From the NCBI GenBank assembly GCA_900540475.1, contig UQGG01000001.1, forward strand, positions 62,001 to 126,000: a stretch of 64,000 nt of DNA, given 5' to 3'. Made by a program: the position numbers and the translations under genes. The notes under the pieces are model-generated. The model worked only from the letters and a program-made list of their open reading frames with translations. It ran no database searches and was not told the origin of the DNA. The DNA is from an uncultured Robinsoniella sp. GTDB taxonomy: Bacteria > Bacillota > Clostridia > Lachnospirales > Lachnospiraceae. Below, in pieces: positions 14,490 to 21,502 of this stretch; the stretch's first letter is position 1, and each line of letters starts with the position of its first letter.

Positions 14490-15995
14490 TTAGTAAACAA
14501 TATCTTCATCATTTACGGTATCTGCATTCAGCACAATACGGTCATATTGAGAAAGACCGTAAGAGGTCCCTGCTGCTACAATACAGTATTCCTCATTTTC
14601 ATCAATAATTTTAATTTCCCGGAAAACGGCGTAACCTTTATTGATATTATAAACGCCCTGCAGACTTCCGGTTCCGGATACCTGATATTTTTTGGAAGAA
14701 TCTTTCTTCAGGATATAGTCTCCTACTTTGAAAAGCGTTGTGCCTACATAATACTCCGTATCCGTTTTTTCATAAACCGTTGCTGTTATGTATTTCGTTA
14801 CGGTTTTTCCGTCTTTTCCCACGCTCTCTTTCAGAATACTTACTTCATTGTCGTTTTCTTCGTTCTCTGTGACAAATTCTTTTGGTATTTTAAAGAACTG
14901 TTTTTCAGCAATTGCACTTTTGGGTATCTTCAGTCCGGTCTCTCTGTTTAACACCAGTTCGATATCTACAAAGCGTTCTCCTGCGTAGCGAATCACAGAA
15001 TTACTGATGTCCAGCTTTCCATAGTAATTTTCACCATTCTGGATAATAGAGAAATCGGCATTAAAGGAGGTACCATCTTTCAGGAAGCGGAAACGTACGG
15101 TCGAATTATTGGAGAGCTCTGTTAGCAGCTTTTTATCCAGTGGGATGATCAGAGACCAGTTCTCATCAGTTACCAGTTTATATACGGCATCTCCTGTTTT
15201 CACGGATTTATTCAGGCGGAGATTCTGTTTGTGATAATTCTTCTGGTCGAATGATTCGGGTTTTATATCCTCTGCTGTCATATTCTCATAATCATCCACA
15301 GCATATACCACAATTCCCTCCTGAGGAGCCTGATAGAGGCTGCCCAGAACTGATATCTGACCGCTTGAATTCTCAAGGTCAGATAACGCTTTTTCATTTG
15401 CCAGCTCTAATACCGTACTTTCGGTATCTGCCTTAAAATTGTAGACATTCTGAAAGGACATTTCGTCAAACCCAGTAGAAAAGTTTGCCATATTGCTGCG
15501 TACTTTTGATAAGCTTTTACTGTCCAGATAATCAGCTGCTTCTGTCTCTGCCGGTGTCTGGGCTGCTTCTGATGTCTCGGTGCCGGATGATGACTCTGTC
15601 TGTCCATCTGCAGTGGTTGCTGCTTCTGATGTTTGCGCAGACTCGGTTGTAGCCGGAGTTGTGGCAGGCGTGGTTGCCTGAATTGCTCCGCCAATGGAAT
15701 AAACGCTGTTTCCGGCGCCTACTTTTGAGCCTTCCCGGGCATAATAATTAATATTGCCGGCTTGTTCGGCTGTAACAATTTTTTCGGATTTTAATGCAAG
15801 GGCGCTGAACCTGTAGTTTCCTGACAGCGGGCCTGCTGTTACTTCATAGGCAGTTACATGGGTACTGGTCAGATACATCACCATACAGATGATCATATAT
15901 ACAAAAACGATTCCAAACATCAAAGTACCGATATTAAATAGAGGAAAACGCTTCATTTTCGTAATTTTTTTACTTTTTTTCTTAATAGGCAACAT
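14490..15995 (-). CDS. HlyD-like membrane fusion (adaptor) protein
   Basis: About 501 residues. A basic N-terminus is followed by one transmembrane helix (about 22-42: FGIVFVYMIICMVMYL) and a long extracytoplasmic part with barrel-sandwich segments around NINYYAREGSKVGAGNSVYS and VKTGDAVYKLV, as in HlyD-type adaptors. Between them lies a Thr/Ser/Ala/Glu-rich low-complexity stretch (about 108-155). Lachnospiraceae often carry this protein at the head of the sepF cluster. No exporter or outer channel gene is adjacent, so its partner is unknown. The ATG at 15995 is used because GGGAGG lies 5 bases upstream; the longer form from 16031 lacks a site. Confidence 0.8.
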   Translation of the reverse strand: MLPIKKKSKKITKMKRFPLFNIGTLMFGIVFVYMIICMVMYLTSTHVTAYEVTAGPLSGNYRFSALALKSEKIVTAEQAGNINYYAREGSKVGAGNSVYSIGGAIQATTPATTPATTESAQTSEAATTADGQTESSSGTETSEAAQTPAETEAADYLDSKSLSKVRSNMANFSTGFDEMSFQNVYNFKADTESTVLELANEKALSDLENSSGQISVLGSLYQAPQEGIVVYAVDDYENMTAEDIKPESFDQKNYHKQNLRLNKSVKTGDAVYKLVTDENWSLIIPLDKKLLTELSNNSTVRFRFLKDGTSFNADFSIIQNGENYYGKLDISNSVIRYAGERFVDIELVLNRETGLKIPKSAIAEKQFFKIPKEFVTENEENDNEVSILKESVGKDGKTVTKYITATVYEKTDTEYYVGTTLFKVGDYILKKDSSKKYQVSGTGSLQGVYNINKGYAVFREIKIIDENEEYCIVAAGTSYGLSQYDRIVLNADTVNDEDIVY

Positions 15996-16116
15996 TGTAG
16001 CCTCCCTTCCCGAACATTTTACCACGTTCATTTCGATTGGACAACCTAGATTTTTGTATAAAATTTAGTAAAATGGAAAAAATAGAAAATAACCACTATA
16101 AGGAGGTAAAAAGCAA

Positions 16117-16329
16117 ATGAATTCTAAATGGTTAGATTATACTTCATTGACACTTGTGGTCATTGGCGCAATCAATTGGGGATTAATCGGATTCTTCAAA
16201 TTCGACCTCGTAGCCTTTTTATTCGGCAATATGAGCTGGATTTCAAGAATTGTTTATGCTCTGGTTGGGCTTGCGGGATTATATATGATTAGTATCTACG
16301 GCCGCATCGGTCAAATGGGCAGAGATTAA
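16117..16329 (+). CDS. DUF378 small membrane protein
   Basis: 70 residues with two hydrophobic segments (about 9-27 and 43-60). It has the DUF378 pattern: SLTLVVIGAINWGLIGFF, a middle loop and RIVYALVGLAGLYM. Function unknown. AAGGAGG lies 10 bases before the ATG. It is divergent from the HlyD-like gene; the 121-bp AT-rich gap must hold both promoters. It ends at a terminator hairpin (16349-16379). Confidence 0.93.
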   Translation: MNSKWLDYTSLTLVVIGAINWGLIGFFKFDLVAFLFGNMSWISRIVYALVGLAGLYMISIYGRIGQMGRD

Positions 16330-16344
16330 TCGTTACATGCCGCA

Positions 16345-16383
16345 AAAAAGGCTGGGTATCCAAAAAAGGACCCAGCCTTATAT
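16345..16383. terminator. Terminator shared by convergent DUF378 and P-loop genes
   Basis: A perfect 10-bp stem: AAGGCTGGGT 16349-16358 with ACCCAGCCTT 16370-16379. On the minus strand it is followed by TTTTTTGCGG, a good U-tract, so it mainly serves the P-loop gene. On the plus strand it ends DUF378 transcription with a weaker tract. Confidence 0.85.
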
Positions 16384-16395
16384 TCGTTCTATGTA

Positions 16396-16815
16396 TTACA
16401 GGGAAGCGATAACTTTTGATTTTGCATCTTCCGGCAAATCATCAGCATCCACAGATACACTCAGCACAAACGTGATGTTGTAAGTATCTCCAATACGTTC
16501 CAGTTTTTGAAGCGTCTCTGTAATATCATCATTTTCCAATTTTGCAATCTTTAAGAAACTATCTAAATACATCTGTTCTAAATCGTTATCCTGAGATATA
16601 ATCCCATAAATAAATCCTACGAATTCATCACAATTCGTGATGGAATACTCGGCTGTATTAATTAAACGTACTTTATTGTTTAATTCATACATATGCTTAG
16701 CACTTTTGTCTAAATAGACAATATTACCATGTACGGACTTGATTTCAGCATTCACCTTGTCGAGTAATAACTTTGTCTTGCCTTTTCCTTTTTGGCCTGC
16801 GATTATCTGTATCAT
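16396..16815 (-). CDS. Small P-loop NTPase of unknown role
   Basis: 139 residues starting MIQIIAGQKGKGKTKLLL, with a Walker A GQKGKGKT at 7-14. The rest has VYLDKS and a final FVLSVSVDADDLPEDAKSKV. Relatives in Lachnospiraceae are sometimes labelled twitching motility PilT, but it lacks the size and motifs of PilT and no type IV pilus gene is nearby, so that name is not supported. The ATG at 16815 has GGAGGAG 6 bases upstream; the longer frame to 16842 has none. It is a single-gene unit ending at the hairpin 16349-16379. Confidence 0.8.
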   Translation of the reverse strand: MIQIIAGQKGKGKTKLLLDKVNAEIKSVHGNIVYLDKSAKHMYELNNKVRLINTAEYSITNCDEFVGFIYGIISQDNDLEQMYLDSFLKIAKLENDDITETLQKLERIGDTYNITFVLSVSVDADDLPEDAKSKVIASL

Positions 16816-16893
16816 TGTAATCTCCTCCTTCAGTTTCTTCATGCACGATTTTATATGTACAATTATACTGCATAAGTTTTGAAATTACAACCT

Positions 16894-17958
16894 CTATTTG
16901 TTTATTTTAGACAATAAATCATTCATTTCAATATATAGCTGATCTTTGGTCTCTGCTCCCATAATTATTGAAATAAATGGGTTTCCGTACGGGTCTTTAC
17001 TCATCAGTGCAAGACATGCTCCGGCTTCGTCCGTAGTACCTGTTTTTCCTCCGAATACAGTGACTCCTTCCGGTGCCTGTGCCAGTTTCATAAAGTAATG
17101 GTTGGTAGCATCCCATACACGTTCCACTTCTGTGTCATCAGCCAGCTTAAACTTGGCAACGTAACTCTTCTGATTGATAATATCACAGAAATCATCGTAT
17201 TTCAGTGCTTCCTGGAACATGAGATATACATCGTAAATAGTAGTATAATGTTCCTGGTCCTGTAATCCGTGGGGATTGGTAAAATGTGTATTGGTAGCAC
17301 CGATGTCATAGGCTTCCTGGTTCATCATCTGTACAAACTCTTCTACACTTCCGCCGACGTGTTCTGCGATTGCCACACTGGCATCGTTTCCTGATGCGAT
17401 GAGAAGACCGTAGAGAAGCTGTCTTAAGGTGTATTTATCCCCGAGCTGCAGATAACAGACGGAGGATTCCGGATCAATATCAAGAGCACTTTCATCAACG
17501 GTTATTACATCATCTAAGTTCCCGTATTTCAAAGCAACAAGTGCTGTCATAATCTTGGTCAGGCTGGCTGGATAGAGTCGTTCATGGACATCTTTGGAAT
17601 ACATAACCTGATGATTGGTCAGATCAAACAATCCGGCACCTTTGGAGGTTAAATTCAGGCCTTCCATTGGTACATCCGCGCCGGTGACGCATAGATCCTG
17701 TGTAAAGGGTGCTGCATAATTTGTTGTCTGCCCCTCTTCCCGCTGTAACCCAAGTGTCACCTGGTTACGGTCAAAAGGCATCACCAGTTCAGCATCCTTC
17801 TGGCCTTTTATAAGAAAAAAATATGCCAAAAAGCCCAGTATTACAAGTAAAATAACCAGTAAAACACTAAATGTGATTACGGATTTCATGGTTTGCTTGT
17901 TCTGCTGCTGATGCCGTAATTCTCTTGGAGTTAATTGTTTATTACTTGTACATTTCAC
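16894..17958 (-). CDS. Penicillin-binding D-alanyl-D-alanine carboxypeptidase (S11 family)
   Basis: 354 residues. One N-terminal transmembrane helix (about 27-50) follows a Gln/Lys-rich cytoplasmic tail. The S11 active-site motifs are complete: S132-LT-K135, S189-G-N191 and K305-T-G307. It trims the terminal D-Ala from peptidoglycan stem peptides outside the membrane. The length suits a minimal enzyme without the long C-terminal anchor of DacA. The start is uncertain: a GTG at 17958 (GAGGAG 12 bases upstream, overlapping mgsA by 17 bases) is used; ATG 17889 has no ribosome site. It lies at the end of the cell-shape block, fitting a wall-remodelling role. Confidence 0.9.
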   Translation of the reverse strand: MKCTSNKQLTPRELRHQQQNKQTMKSVITFSVLLVILLVILGFLAYFFLIKGQKDAELVMPFDRNQVTLGLQREEGQTTNYAAPFTQDLCVTGADVPMEGLNLTSKGAGLFDLTNHQVMYSKDVHERLYPASLTKIMTALVALKYGNLDDVITVDESALDIDPESSVCYLQLGDKYTLRQLLYGLLIASGNDASVAIAEHVGGSVEEFVQMMNQEAYDIGATNTHFTNPHGLQDQEHYTTIYDVYLMFQEALKYDDFCDIINQKSYVAKFKLADDTEVERVWDATNHYFMKLAQAPEGVTVFGGKTGTTDEAGACLALMSKDPYGNPFISIIMGAETKDQLYIEMNDLLSKINK

Positions 17959-18337
17959 GCCACTCTAAATCTCCTCTGTCTAAAGATTTAATCAATAGTT
18001 CCGCAGTTGCAAGATTCGTTGCAAGAGGGATGTTATGGGTGTCACATAAGCGGAAAATATTTTTTACATCCGGCTCATGTTTTTTAGGAGACAGGGGGTC
18101 TCTTAAAAAGATTACCAGATCGATCTGGTTATTTTCGATCTGTGCGCCCATCTGCTGCTCTCCGCCCAGATGTCCCGCCAGATATTTATGGATATTTAAA
18201 GAGGTAACCTCCTCAATCAGCCTTCCGGTGGTTCCTGTTGCGTATAAGTCATTTTTTACTAAAATCCCCCGATAGGCGATACAAAAATTTTGCATAAGTT
18301 TTTTCTTGGAATCATGTGCAATTAAGCCAATATTCAT
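17942..18337 (-). CDS. mgsA: Methylglyoxal synthase
   Basis: 131 residues. It converts dihydroxyacetone phosphate to methylglyoxal, a bypass that relieves sugar-phosphate stress. Conserved segments are HDSKK near the start, LYATGTTGRLI, HLGGEQQMGAQI, DLVIFLRDPL and HEPDVKNIFRLCD, which carry the His/Asp catalytic residues of the family. The 3' end overlaps the carboxypeptidase start by 17 bases, and it lies 15 bases after rodA, so it is co-transcribed with cell-shape genes, an arrangement often seen in clostridia. Confidence 0.95.
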   Translation of the reverse strand: MNIGLIAHDSKKKLMQNFCIAYRGILVKNDLYATGTTGRLIEEVTSLNIHKYLAGHLGGEQQMGAQIENNQIDLVIFLRDPLSPKKHEPDVKNIFRLCDTHNIPLATNLATAELLIKSLDRGDLEWREMYK

Positions 18338-18352
18338 TGTAATTTCCCTCCG

Positions 18353-19456
18353 TTAATATTTTCGGACCTGAAGTCCAATATTCAAGACAATTCCGATACC
18401 TATAAAAAGCGTAACCAGCGAAGTCAGACCTGCACTTACAAAAGGCAGCGGCAGACCGGTATTTGGCAATATTCTCGTTGTTACACAGATATTGATGAAT
18501 GTCTGTAAGAATATGAGTGCTCCCATACCACAGCACACTAAGGTTCCGGCTAAATCCCTTGCTTTTTTACCAATACGGATACATTCTACCGCAATCAAAA
18601 GTTCCAGAATGATTATGATACAACATCCCAGAAAGCCTAATTCTTCTCCAGCAACGGCAAAGATAAAGTCTGTCTGGGGCTCTGCGATAAAGTTTCCGTT
18701 TTTTACGGATGAAACCAGATTGGTATCCAATCCTTTTCCATAGAGCTGGCCTGAGCCAATGGCAATAACGGAATTCATCTGCTGGTATGCCAGCTCGGGA
18801 TACTCTTCCGGTTTTAACCATGCCAGGATACGTCCTGCCTGATAGCCCTGCAGCAACGTCTGGTTTGGCTGTAGTATAATGCTGAAAAATAACACTGCTG
18901 CCGGAACAGCTACTACTATAATACCACCAATGATTTTATAACTCAACCCCGCAACGAACATCATTGTAGAAAAAATTAAAACAACCAGAATACTCGTTGA
19001 AAGATTTGGCTGGCGGTAGATCAGATACCATGGGATTGCCAGCAGTACCAATGCCGGTAATATAATCTTTGGGCTATTCAGTTTTTCTTCATATTTAGAA
19101 AGAAATTTGGCAAAAAATATAATTAATATAATTTTTACAAGATCGGATGGCTGGAACTGAAGTCCTCCGATTACGATCCAGCGCTGTGCACCGTTTACTT
19201 CTCTGCCCAGAACGGGTAGAAGTGCCATCAGGATAACGCCGCCAATATAGGCGATCCAGTAAAAATTCATAATCCAGGTATAGTCAATCAAGGAAATGAT
19301 GACCATACAGACAAGACCAAGAATCAGACCCAGGATCTGCTTGGACATTAAATCCTCCTGTGCGCTTCCAACTACCATCACGCCCAGAATGGACAGTGCC
19401 GTTACCCATATAACTAATCTAAATTTATAATCCTTTAATTTGTATTGTTTTAACAT
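18353..19456 (-). CDS. rodA: RodA-type peptidoglycan glycosyltransferase (FtsW/RodA/SpoVE family)
   Basis: About 367 residues with many transmembrane helices. SEDS signatures include WIVIGGLQFQPSDLVKI, the LTPNQT-like loop and the C-terminal GLPLPFVSAGLTSLVTLFIGIG. It polymerises lipid II for side-wall growth with its partner PBP2, encoded just upstream (21503-24394). The ATG at 19456 is chosen over the GTG at 19465 because AGGG lies 8 bases before it. It overlaps the end of minE by 32 bases. Confidence 0.93.
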   Translation of the reverse strand: MLKQYKLKDYKFRLVIWVTALSILGVMVVGSAQEDLMSKQILGLILGLVCMVIISLIDYTWIMNFYWIAYIGGVILMALLPVLGREVNGAQRWIVIGGLQFQPSDLVKIILIIFFAKFLSKYEEKLNSPKIILPALVLLAIPWYLIYRQPNLSTSILVVLIFSTMMFVAGLSYKIIGGIIVVAVPAAVLFFSIILQPNQTLLQGYQAGRILAWLKPEEYPELAYQQMNSVIAIGSGQLYGKGLDTNLVSSVKNGNFIAEPQTDFIFAVAGEELGFLGCCIIIILELLIAVECIRIGKKARDLAGTLVCCGMGALIFLQTFINICVTTRILPNTGLPLPFVSAGLTSLVTLFIGIGIVLNIGLQVRKY

Positions 19457-19676
19457 TCCCTGCACCCTGTTCTATCTCATTTATCACGTCAATATGTATA
19501 TCCATGCTTTCATCATCAATGTCCATGTATTTTTGTATTACCTTAATCAGGTCTTTTTTCATCAGTGCCATATTTTCAGCAGAACAATCCAGCCGCTCAC
19601 TGGTTAACAGGAGCTTCAGCCGGTCTCTGGCTACATCTTTAGAACATGTTTTTCGAAATCCATGGAAATTTATCAT
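19425..19676 (-). CDS. minE: Cell division topological specificity factor MinE
   Basis: 83 residues. It stimulates MinD ATPase and drives pole-to-pole or polar MinCD positioning. Recognised by ARDRLKLLLTSERLDC (the anti-MinCD helix region) and the topological domain MKKDLIKVIQKYMDID. GAGAGGAG precedes the ATG; minD ends 12 bases upstream. Having MinE rather than only DivIVA suggests an oscillating Min system, as in many clostridia. Its 3' end overlaps rodA. Confidence 0.93.
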   Translation of the reverse strand: MINFHGFRKTCSKDVARDRLKLLLTSERLDCSAENMALMKKDLIKVIQKYMDIDDESMDIHIDVINEIEQGAGNVKTIQIKGL

Positions 19677-19687
19677 GCCGGCTCCTC

Positions 19688-20479
19688 TCAGTTTTTCTTA
19701 AAAATATTGGAAAATCTGGAAAAGAACGTGGTTGTCTTCGTTAAATCCGTCATGGGAACAGTTTCCCCGGTAATGCGACGGCTGATACTTAAAAATTCCT
19801 GTCCTGCACGGGTATCGTTCCCAGCCAGAGGTTCTCCCTGATTGGTGGCAATCACTATGCTTTCTTCGTCTAAAATGGAACCGATCAGATTTACGGCGAG
19901 GATATCGATCACATCTTCTACCGACATCATATCTCCTCTTTTAATCATGTCCATTCTCAGACGATTTATTAATAAATCGATGTCTCTGATATCGGCGGCT
20001 TCCAGAAGCCCGATAATGCGGTCAGCATCCCGAATGGCGGATACTTCTGGTGTGGTTACTACGATGGCTCTGTCAGCGCCTGCAATGGCGTTACGAAAGC
20101 CCTGTTCAATTCCGGCCGGACAATCCAGCAGGATATAATCAAAATGTTCTTTCAGATCTTCTGTGAGTTTTACCATCTGTTCCGGAGTGACTGCGGATTT
20201 ATCCCGGGTCTGAGCTGATGGCAGCAAATACAGGTTGGGATACCGTTTATCTTTGATCAGTGCCTGTTTTAAACGGCAGTTTCCTTCTACTACATCCACG
20301 AGATTGTAGACAATCCGGTTCTCCAGTCCCATGACAACATCCAGATTCCGAAGACCGATATCTGTGTCCACCAATACGACCTTTTTATTTAATTTCGCCA
20401 ACCCTGTACCGATGTTGGCTGTAGCGGTTGTTTTACCAACGCCGCCCTTTCCGGACGTTATTACAATTACTTCACTCAT
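19688..20479 (-). CDS. minD: Septum-site determining ATPase MinD
   Basis: 263 residues. The deviant Walker A is GKGGVGKTTATANIG (about 10-24), with DTDIGLRNLDVVMGLENR and DCPAGIEQGF as further ParA/MinD marks. The C-terminal TTTFFSRFSNIFKKN is the amphipathic membrane-targeting helix. It recruits MinC and MinE to the membrane. AGGA lies close upstream of the ATG. A 110-bp gap separates it from minC, with no strong promoter seen. Confidence 0.96.
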   Translation of the reverse strand: MSEVIVITSGKGGVGKTTATANIGTGLAKLNKKVVLVDTDIGLRNLDVVMGLENRIVYNLVDVVEGNCRLKQALIKDKRYPNLYLLPSAQTRDKSAVTPEQMVKLTEDLKEHFDYILLDCPAGIEQGFRNAIAGADRAIVVTTPEVSAIRDADRIIGLLEAADIRDIDLLINRLRMDMIKRGDMMSVEDVIDILAVNLIGSILDEESIVIATNQGEPLAGNDTRAGQEFLSISRRITGETVPMTDLTKTTTFFSRFSNIFKKN

Positions 20480-20589
20480 GCTATATCCTCCAAAATAACA
20501 CTATTTATTTTCGTTATCTGGTGTGTTTTTATTCGCTGTTTAGCTTTCATTACCCTAAAAAATCTGGGGTATTTGATTTCAATCTGCTG

Positions 20590-21267
20590 TTAAAGGGAGA
20601 TGTCATTTAATGCATCCTGAGATATGTTTTTAACAAAGATGTGATCATCTTTTATGTAAGCTATCTTGGGATCGATGGCATATTCCCCGGTATCCACTTT
20701 TTTTGTGATTGCGCTTCGCGCGATTTTATCGGCAATGCGAATCTGGTTTGGCTTCATCACAAGTGCGGCGACAAAGCATTCCCGATTGCCGCTGGCACCT
20801 GCATACACATTGCCACGGCAGGATCCAAGTACGACAATATTGCCTTTGGAAGTAACGATTCCCCCGGGATTGACATCTCCAAGGATAATGATGCTTGTCT
20901 CTGCCTCCAGTACCTGTCCTGCCCGCAGTGTGCCTTTATAGAACTGTCCGTCACGCCTGTCCAACTCTTCCATAGCAGTAGTGACGGCATTCTTATAGTA
21001 CTCTTCATCATCTTTTCTTTCGTCTACCACACATAGGATATGGATCCTTGAATTATTTACAATGGCAGATACCATATCTTTCTCCTGCTGTTTTGTAAGT
21101 ACTCTCCCCCGGAAAGTGATCGCCATTTTAGCATCCTGGAAAAAATTTGTGGATTCCTGGAATTTATCTGCGACTGCCTGAAGCAATTCATCAAAGGGAA
21201 GTTTATCATCCAGTATTACAATAAGACCATACTTATTGCTTTTAATAATGACGGAACTTTGATTCAT
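20590..21267 (-). CDS. minC: Septum-site determining protein MinC
   Basis: About 225 residues from MNQSSVIIKSN. The N-terminal FtsZ-inhibiting domain (about 1-100) is followed by the C-terminal beta-helix (AGQVLEAETSIIILGDVNPGG, then GNVYAGASGNRECFVAALVM), which binds MinD. The start is uncertain: the frame extends to 21312 through a perfect hairpin (21285-21304), and no good ribosome site precedes any candidate; 21267 matches the usual MinC N-terminus. The upstream 190 bp contains several hairpins and may be a structured leader. Confidence 0.9.
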   Translation of the reverse strand: MNQSSVIIKSNKYGLIVILDDKLPFDELLQAVADKFQESTNFFQDAKMAITFRGRVLTKQQEKDMVSAIVNNSRIHILCVVDERKDDEEYYKNAVTTAMEELDRRDGQFYKGTLRAGQVLEAETSIIILGDVNPGGIVTSKGNIVVLGSCRGNVYAGASGNRECFVAALVMKPNQIRIADKIARSAITKKVDTGEYAIDPKIAYIKDDHIFVKNISQDALNDISL

Positions 21268-21284
21268 AGTGATACCCATCGCAT

Positions 21285-21501
21285 ATTGCAGGCAAGCCTG
21301 CAATGCTGCCACAAATAAAATAGGTTGAAAGAAGCACAGCGTGGCGTCCTTTCATTTCTCAATTTTCTTTCAACCCCAGAACGTGACTATATATTGCTTA
21401 AGTCACGCCCTGACATCGTACAGTACCTTAAAAAGTCCGGGATACTGATCAAATCAGGCGGTGTAATGGAAGTTCCACTGCACCCTGCCTGACGGATTGA
21501 T
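21285..21501. other. Hairpin-rich gap between PBP2 and minC genes
   Basis: Four inverted repeats lie in a row: 21285-21304 (ATTGCAGGC/GCCTGCAAT, perfect), 21323-21375 (GGTTGAAAG/CTTTCAACC), 21382-21407 (CGTGACT/AGTCACG) and about 21448-21501 (ATCAAATCAGGC pairing imperfectly with GCCTGACGGATTGAT). The last one directly follows the PBP2 stop and may act as a terminator or processing site; the first covers the longest possible minC start. No clear promoter or known riboswitch fold was recognised. Confidence 0.55.
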
Positions 21502-21502
21502 G

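Noticed and set aside
16396..16815. Type IV pilus retraction ATPase PilT
   Set aside because: Too short, lacking PilT motifs and pilus neighbours.
21285..21501. Known riboswitch or T-box before minC
   Set aside because: No T-box motif, aptamer core or anti-terminator layout could be recognised.
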